DNA of 64,000 bases from Cryobacterium sp. PH31-AA6 (GTDB lineage: Bacteria > Actinomycetota > Actinomycetes > Actinomycetales > Microbacteriaceae). How positions within the stretch are numbered: position 1 is the first letter of the stretch; every line of letters starts with the position of its first letter. Positions 58,908 through 64,000 of this stretch are shown piece after piece. The stretch spans positions 62,001 to 126,000 of the forward strand of contig NZ_JASISS010000002.1 in the NCBI RefSeq assembly GCF_030063195.1, given 5' to 3'. A model generated the notes under the pieces. The model was not told where the DNA came from. It searched no databases and worked only from the letters and a program-made list of their open reading frames with translations. Position numbers and translations under genes: made by a program.

Positions 58908-59450
58908 GTGCGTCCGCTGCGATATTCGATCAACGTCTCGCTCGACGGCTGCGTCGACCATCTGGCCGGCACCCCGGACGAGGAATCTCACAGCCATGCG
59001 GCGCGCACCGTCGCCCGTGCCGACGCGATCATCCTCGGCCGCACCACTTACGAGCTGATGTAGTTTTGGCGAACCGCGAAAGACCTGCCGCCATGGATGC
59101 GATCGTTCGAGGAATCGATCAATGCGGCCAAGAAGTACCTGGTGTCGAGCACCCGCCAACCGGACGGCTGGAACACCGAATCGCTGACCGGTGACCCGGT
59201 CGAGGCGGTCAGGAAGCTGAAGCAGCAACCGGGCGACGGGCTCTACGTCGCCGGCGTCACGCTGCCCCGGGCTCTGGCCGTCGCCGGGCTCATCGACGAG
59301 TACGAGTTCGTCGTGTACCCGACACTCGTTGGCCACGGACCCCGGCTGTTCGAGGGTCTCGCTGAGCCGCTCGACCTGCGGCACGTCGGGACGACCGAGT
59401 TCAGCTCGGGGGTGCGGGCCGAGCGCTACGTTCCGGTCGGCAACTCGTAG
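58908..59450 (+). pseudogene. DHFR/RibD-family reductase, interrupted by an in-frame TAG
   Basis: The N-terminal part (VRPLRYSINVSLDGCVDH, then GRTTYELM) and the C-terminal part (FWRTAKDL, AAKKYLVSS, VYPTLVGHGPRLFEG) are in the same frame and together give a normal-length protein of about 180 residues. A TAG at 59061-59063 replaces the Glu expected after TYELM, a likely GAG-to-TAG change. No frameshift or deletion is evident, so loss is recent, or the stop is a sequencing error. Confidence 0.8.
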
Positions 59451-59477
59451 CCGCGCTGGTCATCGCGTACGGCGTTG

Positions 59478-59506
59478 TTGACATAATGTGCATTATCGGT
59501 CATATC
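59478..59506 (+). promoter_or_regulatory. Promoter with a dyad in its spacer, upstream of hdeD
   Basis: TTGACA (59478-59483), 17 nt, CATATC (59501-59506). The spacer begins with ATAATG-TG-CATTAT (59483-59496), a perfect 6-bp inverted repeat, which looks like an operator. A second -10-like TAGCCT lies at 59554. The rest of the 175-nt gap shows nothing else. Confidence 0.45.
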
Positions 59507-59625
59507 TCGAGAGGGGCGGAGACGAGAGTCTGGACGGTCCGCGCCGACCCGGTTAGCCTGTGCGACACCAGCCTGAATGCCCGGGCTCGGTCGCAGTGCG
59601 AACCGAATCGTTTGTGAGGTGTGCG

Positions 59626-60210
59626 ATGGCCAATGGCGTCACGGCGTTCGACTTGACGATCGATCCCCGGAATTTGAGCAAATCTGAGCTAACCGGGGTT
59701 CGGGTCGCCATGGCGGTGGCCGGAGTTCTCGCCCTCGCGCTGGGAATCATGGTGTTGGCCTGGCCCGCCGCGACTCTGGCGATCGTGGCCGCCCTGTTCG
59801 GACTCTACTTCCTGTTCGGGGGTGTTTCCCGGGTGGCTCGAGGCCTGTTCATGACCGGGACGGCCGGCGGCATCCGGGTGCTGAATATCCTGTTGGGCGT
59901 GCTTCTGCTCGTTGCCGGGATCGTCTCGATCAGGAATCCGCTGAATTCTCTCGCCGTTCTCGGCCTGGTGATCGGCATTTCCTGGCTGGTCGAGGGTGTG
60001 GCCGCGCTGGTGGAAACGGCCCCGGACGCCAGCAAGTGGTTCGGCACGCTGTTCGGGGCGATCAGCGTCGTGGCGGGGATCTCGATCCTGCTCTCCCCCG
60101 TCGGTTCGCTGGCGGTGCTCGTGCTCGTGGGCGGCGTGTTCCTCATCATCTCGGGCGCGAGCCAGATCATGATGGCCGTCACCTTCGGGCGGAGGGCTTC
60201 CCGGGCGTGA
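59626..60210 (+). CDS. HdeD-family membrane protein
   Basis: 194 aa with six membrane helices in three pairs, each pair with the internal repeat (short G-I/L-rich helices, ALGIMVLAWPAATL and similar) typical of HdeD/DUF308. Enterobacterial HdeD is linked to acid resistance; the role here is unknown. I choose the ATG behind GTGAGGTG; an in-frame GTG 66 nt upstream would add an unconserved leader. Its 3' end overlaps the convergent S9 peptidase gene by 32 bp. Confidence 0.85.
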   Translation: MANGVTAFDLTIDPRNLSKSELTGVRVAMAVAGVLALALGIMVLAWPAATLAIVAALFGLYFLFGGVSRVARGLFMTGTAGGIRVLNILLGVLLLVAGIVSIRNPLNSLAVLGLVIGISWLVEGVAALVETAPDASKWFGTLFGAISVVAGISILLSPVGSLAVLVLVGGVFLIISGASQIMMAVTFGRRASRA

Positions 60211-62227
60211 CCGGGAGATACCGGTCCCACCAGTCGAGGATGAGGTGCAGCCGTTGCAGCCGGTGGCGGGGGGTGCCGCCACGGTTGAGCTCGTGGTCCT
60301 CGCCGGGGAAGATGGCCAGTTCGGCCGTGACTCCCCCGCGCTTCAACGCGAAATAGTATCGCTCCGCCTGGGACAGCGGACAGCGCTGGTCTTGCTCGGA
60401 ATGGATCAGCAGGGTGGGCGTGGACACCCGGCCGACCGCTTCGAGCGGGCTCTGGGCGAGGCGGAGTTCCCGCGACCGGCCGAGGTACTCATCCACGAAG
60501 AAGTCGCCGATATCGGATGTCCCCAGGAAGGTCTCAGGGTCGAGGAATCCTCGTTCGACAATCACCGCAGCGAATCTCTGGTCGTGGGCGGTGATCCAGG
60601 CGGCCAGGAAGCCACCGTAGGAGCCTCCCATCAGCCCCAGTCGTCCTGGGTCCAGTGCGGGGTCCGCGGCGAGGGCGCCGGCCAGGAAGTCGAGGACGTC
60701 GGACTGGTCCACCGTGCCGAGCCGGCGTCGGATCGCCCGACCGTGCGCCTGGCCGTACCCGGCCGATCCACGCGGGTTGCACTCCGCAACGGCGTAGCCC
60801 GCATCGACGAGGACCTGGATCTCTTCTGACCCGGCGACGGTGGCCTGCGCGAATGGGCCGCCGTGGATGAGGAGCAGGAGGGGATGCGGCCCCCGGCCTG
60901 ACGGCGAGTACACCCAGCCGTGCACGGGGTAGCCGTCGCCGGCGGGGACGGTCAACTCCCGAGCGGTCGCGAGGCCGGTCTCGCGGAGCGCGGCCGAGAA
61001 GTCGGTGAGCCGCCTTGCGTCCATCGGCCCGACGAGGGCGAGGTCGCCCTCGGTCAGGGCGTCCCGGTAGGTCGTGACGACGAGCCCGTCCCGGGAGTCA
61101 TGGCCGGACACGACGACATCGCCCCGGGTCAGGTGGGTCACGGTACCGTCGCTGGCGACCCGGATGAGCTGGGCCCGTCCCCTGGCCCGATTCACGGCCA
61201 GTACGGCACCATCCCTGGTCAGGCTGAGCGCGGCGCGGGCCTCGAGGTCGAACTCGTCCGGATCGGTCAACCGCACCGGCGGGTTCGAGCCCGGGCCCAG
61301 CCGGTAGAGCGTACCGCTCCGGGCAACGAAGTCGCGGCCGTCCGGTCCGACGGCCTGGGCGAGGAACACGATGCTCCCATCCTGGCCCCACCCGATCTGG
61401 GCAATGGTCAGATCGGCGGCGGCCGCGAGCACGATCTGCTCCCGTGCCCCTGGCCCGCCCGCTACCGGACCTGGCGCGATCACCACCAGTTCCGAGCGCA
61501 GGTCTTCGTCCCGACCGGGGTGACGGGCCGAGATCGTGAGCAGCGCGGCGCCGTCGGGCGAGAAGGCGAGACCGGTGTGGTCGAAGTCTCCCCCGGTGAG
61601 CTGGCGAACGTTGGCCGCGCCGCGCGGTAGCCCGGACGGCGCCGCACCAGGCTCGGCCGGAACCACCGCGGACGGGACGACGGCGGGAACGGGTTCCGCC
61701 CACGGGTCGGGAGCGCGCACCAGGAACACGTGGGCACGGCGGTCGGCGGTGTACCCGATCCCATTGGAGCGGTAGTGCAGGGTCGTGACGATCCTGGGCG
61801 GCTCGGCTTCCGCGGCGAGACCCGGAACGGTGCCGTATCGGCCGGCTTCCGGCACGCGGGCGATGTACGCCAGGGAGGTCGAATCCGGGCTCCAGCAATA
61901 TTCGGTGACGCCAAGCGCCGCATCGGTCACAGGCACCGGCTCGCCGCCGCCGGACGCCATGACGTACAACTGCGCCGGAGTGGCCGGGCTGCTCCGCAGG
62001 AAGGCGACCAGCCGACCGTCGGGCGAAAATCGGGGGGCGGCGTCCCGATGCCCGCGGGTCAGCAGCCGAGGCCGTGGCATGCCCGCCAGGAACACCGTCC
62101 ACAGCTGGCCGACGTAGTCGTCGGCGGCGAAGTCCGGCCGGACGACAGAAACGACCACCCGATCACCCTCCGGGTGGATGGTCGGGTCAGAAACCGAGGT
62201 GAGGAGCGGAAGGTCGGCAGCCTTCAT
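60179..62227 (-). CDS. S9-family (prolyl oligopeptidase-type) serine peptidase
   Basis: 682 aa. The N-terminal about 400 residues form a beta-propeller with repeated FSPDG/SPD units (WSPDSTSLAYIA, FSPDGAAL). The C-terminal alpha/beta-hydrolase domain has the oxyanion region LLLIHGGPF, nucleophile GLMGGSYGG (Ser about 541), Asp in HSEQDQRCP (about 623) and His in GEDHELNRGG (about 656). No signal peptide, so it is cytosolic. It probably digests short peptides. No clear ribosome site or -10 box sits at the ATG. Confidence 0.9.
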   Translation of the reverse strand: MKAADLPLLTSVSDPTIHPEGDRVVVSVVRPDFAADDYVGQLWTVFLAGMPRPRLLTRGHRDAAPRFSPDGRLVAFLRSSPATPAQLYVMASGGGEPVPVTDAALGVTEYCWSPDSTSLAYIARVPEAGRYGTVPGLAAEAEPPRIVTTLHYRSNGIGYTADRRAHVFLVRAPDPWAEPVPAVVPSAVVPAEPGAAPSGLPRGAANVRQLTGGDFDHTGLAFSPDGAALLTISARHPGRDEDLRSELVVIAPGPVAGGPGAREQIVLAAAADLTIAQIGWGQDGSIVFLAQAVGPDGRDFVARSGTLYRLGPGSNPPVRLTDPDEFDLEARAALSLTRDGAVLAVNRARGRAQLIRVASDGTVTHLTRGDVVVSGHDSRDGLVVTTYRDALTEGDLALVGPMDARRLTDFSAALRETGLATARELTVPAGDGYPVHGWVYSPSGRGPHPLLLLIHGGPFAQATVAGSEEIQVLVDAGYAVAECNPRGSAGYGQAHGRAIRRRLGTVDQSDVLDFLAGALAADPALDPGRLGLMGGSYGGFLAAWITAHDQRFAAVIVERGFLDPETFLGTSDIGDFFVDEYLGRSRELRLAQSPLEAVGRVSTPTLLIHSEQDQRCPLSQAERYYFALKRGGVTAELAIFPGEDHELNRGGTPRHRLQRLHLILDWWDRYLPVTPGKPSARR

Positions 62228-62239
62228 CCGTCGTACTTT

Positions 62240-63004
62240 CTAGTCGGCGACCAGGTCGGTCGTGTCGCCAACATAGCGCGTGTTGTCGGTCGGCAGGGGC
62301 TCGACGGCGGCGAGAGCCACCTCGGCGGCGAACTCCTCCACGTTGTACAGGCGTCCGGCCGCGTCCTTGCGGGCGCTCATGGTTCCCGGGCTGGCACGCT
62401 CGAGCAGCGTCGCGGTGACGGTGCCCTCGATGATGTCGCCGGAGACGACGACGAAGCCGAGCCCTGCCTCTTCCAGCTCGGGAATGAGGGCGCGGAGAGC
62501 GTCCTCGCCGGCGCGCTTGCTGCGGGCAACGGGCACATACTCCGGCATGGTCTCCGCGGTCCCGAAGAAGTGCGCCTGGTGGCTCGTGACGAACACGACC
62601 CTGGCGCCCGGTGCGAGCAGCGGCCGGGCGGTGGCGAGCAGGTTGAGCTGCGCATCCCGGTTCAGCTTCATCGCGTAGTCATCGGCCATGCCGCTCTCCA
62701 TGCCGCCGGAGGCATTCATCACGAGGATGTCGAGGCCGCCGAATTCCGCACGGATGGTGTCGAACATGGCGGTGACGGCATCCGCGTCGGTGAGGTCCGC
62801 ACCGATCGTGATGGCCGTGCCACCCTGCGCGCGGATGGCGTCGGCGACCTTGATCGCACGCGCCTCCTTGTTGCGGAAGTTGATGGCGACGCTGGCACCT
62901 GCCCCGGCGAAGTAGCCGATGGTGGCCGCACCAACCCCTCGAGATGATCCGGTGACGAGCACACGCTTGCCGTCAAGTGATCCTGCTGCAAGTGGATTGG
63001 TCAC
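62240..63004 (-). CDS. Short-chain dehydrogenase/reductase
   Basis: 254 aa. Cofactor-binding TGSSRGVGAATIGYF, NASGGMESG in place of NNAG, and the YVPVARSKRAGEDAL stretch at the active-site Tyr/Lys position (Tyr-x3-Lys-type variant, spacing altered). The substrate is unknown. The GTG at 63004 behind AAGGAG is preferred; the open frame continues far upstream but crosses the NfeD gene. It is 12 nt before the S9 peptidase gene on the same strand, so probably one operon. Confidence 0.85.
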   Translation of the reverse strand: MTNPLAAGSLDGKRVLVTGSSRGVGAATIGYFAGAGASVAINFRNKEARAIKVADAIRAQGGTAITIGADLTDADAVTAMFDTIRAEFGGLDILVMNASGGMESGMADDYAMKLNRDAQLNLLATARPLLAPGARVVFVTSHQAHFFGTAETMPEYVPVARSKRAGEDALRALIPELEEAGLGFVVVSGDIIEGTVTATLLERASPGTMSARKDAAGRLYNVEEFAAEVALAAVEPLPTDNTRYVGDTTDLVAD

Positions 63005-63119
63005 GCGAACTCCTTGAGATAACGAATAGGTCTGGCAGACGACCTTACCAAGAAGCCCCGCTCCCCTACCCGACGCACCTGCTAGTTTCAAGGGAGAGAA
63101 CAATATGGGAGGGGTCACC

Positions 63120-63590
63120 ATGGATGCGTTCGCAGCGGAATATGCGTGGATTGTCTGGCTGGTTCTGATCCTGATCTTCGTCACCATCGAAATGGTGACG
63201 CTCGACCTCACCTTCCTGATGATCGCCGCCGGCAGCCTCGGCGCTCTCCTTTCCGGCCTGCTTGGAGCGCCCTGGTGGCTCCAGCTGGTGATCGCGGCCG
63301 TGCTGACGATCACCCTGCTCCTGGCTATCCGTCCGCCTTTGCTGCGCCTGCTCAAACGTGGCGGCGACCCGGCAAGGACCAACGTGGACGCGCTGCTCGG
63401 CCTGGACGGTCGGGTGGTCAGCACCATCGGTGCGACCGGCGGTCAGGTTCGGCTCGCGAACGGGGAGACCTGGACCGCACGGCTCTCCCCCGGCACGGAC
63501 GGCGTCGCCGAACCCGGCGAACGAGTTCTCGTCACCGAAATCGACGGGGCGACCGCAGTGGTCGTCCCGATGGAAAGGAACGTTCCATGA
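63120..63590 (+). CDS. NfeD-like membrane protein
   Basis: 156 aa. Two to three membrane helices (about 8-30, 33-52, 58-76) and a C-terminal OB-fold domain (LLGLDGRVVSTIGATGGQVRLANGETW). NfeD-type proteins partner SPFH/flotillin proteins, and an SPFH gene follows with a 4-nt ATGA overlap. The ATG at 63120 behind GGGAGGGG is chosen over one 15 nt earlier. The likely promoter -10 is TAGTTT (63083-63088). Confidence 0.9.
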   Translation: MDAFAAEYAWIVWLVLILIFVTIEMVTLDLTFLMIAAGSLGALLSGLLGAPWWLQLVIAAVLTITLLLAIRPPLLRLLKRGGDPARTNVDALLGLDGRVVSTIGATGGQVRLANGETWTARLSPGTDGVAEPGERVLVTEIDGATAVVVPMERNVP

Positions 63591-64000
63591 CCGACGCAGG
63601 CCAGCTCATTACGCAGGTGATCGTCTTCATCGCCGTCGCGGCCCTGATCCTGTTCGTCATCGTCACCCTGGCGAAGTCGATTCGGATCATCCCGCAGGCC
63701 AGAGCGGGCGTCGTCGAACGCCTCGGCCGGTACCACAAGACGCTCATGCCGGGACTCAACGTCCTGATCCCGTTCGTCGACCGGCTCCGGCCGTTGATCG
63801 ACATGCGAGAGCAGGTGGTGTCGTTCCCGCCGCAGCCGGTGATCACAGAGGACAACCTCGTTGTCTCCATCGACACCGTCGTCTACTTCCAGGTGACGGA
63901 TGCCCGGGCGGCGACCTACGAGATCGCCAACTACCTCGGGGCGGTCGAGCAGCTCACCACGACGACGCTTCGTAACGTCGTCGGTGGGTTGAACCTCGAA
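63587..64000 (+). CDS. SPFH/Band 7 (stomatin-like) protein, 5' part (continues beyond window)
   Basis: 138 codons are visible. One N-terminal membrane helix (about 9-28), then the SPFH domain opening SIRIIPQARAGVVERLGRYH, MPGLNVLIPFVD and the VVSIDTVVYFQVTDAR strand. Stomatin-like proteins organise membrane patches, usually with the NfeD partner encoded just upstream. The C-terminal coiled coil lies outside the window. Confidence 0.93.
   Translation, partial: MTDAGQLITQVIVFIAVAALILFVIVTLAKSIRIIPQARAGVVERLGRYHKTLMPGLNVLIPFVDRLRPLIDMREQVVSFPPQPVITEDNLVVSIDTVVYFQVTDARAATYEIANYLGAVEQLTTTTLRNVVGGLNLE

Noticed and set aside
58904-59194. Alternative-frame gene over the DHFR-like region
   Set aside because: The DHFR-family protein motifs on both sides of the TAG are in one shared frame; the other frame has none.

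Overview
This 64 kb window is a high-GC actinobacterial chromosome segment, most likely from the Microbacteriaceae (a Cryobacterium/Leifsonia-like genus). Supporting this are the glnA2-glnE-glnA1 cluster, the split cta/qcr respiratory cluster with trpD beside ctaE, sigA next to murT-gatD and parE, and many actinobacterial DUF families (DUF427, DUF3043, DUF4191, DUF7455). The genus is an inference. I see no prophage, IS element, tRNA or CRISPR array. The window is dense core chromosome, with a more accessory-looking stretch from about 52.8 to 62 kb.

Layout. 0-4.3 kb: the end of a DevS-type sensor kinase, its DevR-like regulator, DUF427, NIF3 and zinc-ribbon proteins, then RNase P RNA. 4.3-7.1 kb: polyphosphate glucokinase, methionine aminopeptidase divergent from a small SPOR-like gene, panB. 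7.2-13.1 kb: nitrogen cluster (two glutamine synthetases and their adenylyltransferase) with a GlnR-type operator at 13.2 kb. 13.2-22.3 kb: lipoate synthesis (lipB, lipA), a degenerate membrane kinase, the E2 and E3 subunits of the 2-oxoacid dehydrogenase complex, pepA. 22.3-28.7 kb: PAC2 protein, MFS transporter, sigA, murT-gatD, DUF7455. 28.9-34.2 kb: parE and parC facing each other around a short-chain dehydrogenase. 34.3-38.1 kb: phosphodiesterase, DUF3043, M20 dipeptidase, Fe-S insertion protein. 38.3-46.5 kb: cytochrome c oxidase (ctaC, ctaD, ctaF, ctaE) and bc1 complex (qcrC, qcrA, qcrB). 46.7-52.7 kb: trpD, then glycerol uptake and phosphorylation (glpF, glpK) next to PTS-driven dihydroxyacetone kinase (dhaK, dhaL, dhaM). 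52.8-64 kb: SRPBCC protein, class II UvrA, antiporter preceded by a 30-codon ORF, NTF2-like and patatin-like proteins, a DHFR-family pseudogene, HdeD, S9 peptidase, SDR, and an NfeD/SPFH pair running off the end.

How the genes work together. Lipoate made by LipB/LipA is attached to the E2 protein, which is re-oxidised by Lpd; NADH from central metabolism feeds the bc1-aa3 supercomplex. GlnA1 is controlled transcriptionally by the GlnR-type site and post-translationally by GlnE. GlpF/GlpK and DhaKLM give two entries for C3 polyols.

The most striking points are these. (1) The GatD homologue has glycine where the catalytic cysteine should be, and its MurT partner lacks the usual four-cysteine ribbon. 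This suggests the D-glutamate-amidating enzyme has been repurposed, possibly in relation to the group B peptidoglycan of this family. (2) About 19 genes have a TANNNT-like hexamer 6-8 nt before the start codon, the signature of leaderless transcription. In one divergent pair each -10 box abuts or overlaps the other gene's start codon. (3) A conserved-looking kinase-fold membrane protein has lost its catalytic motifs.
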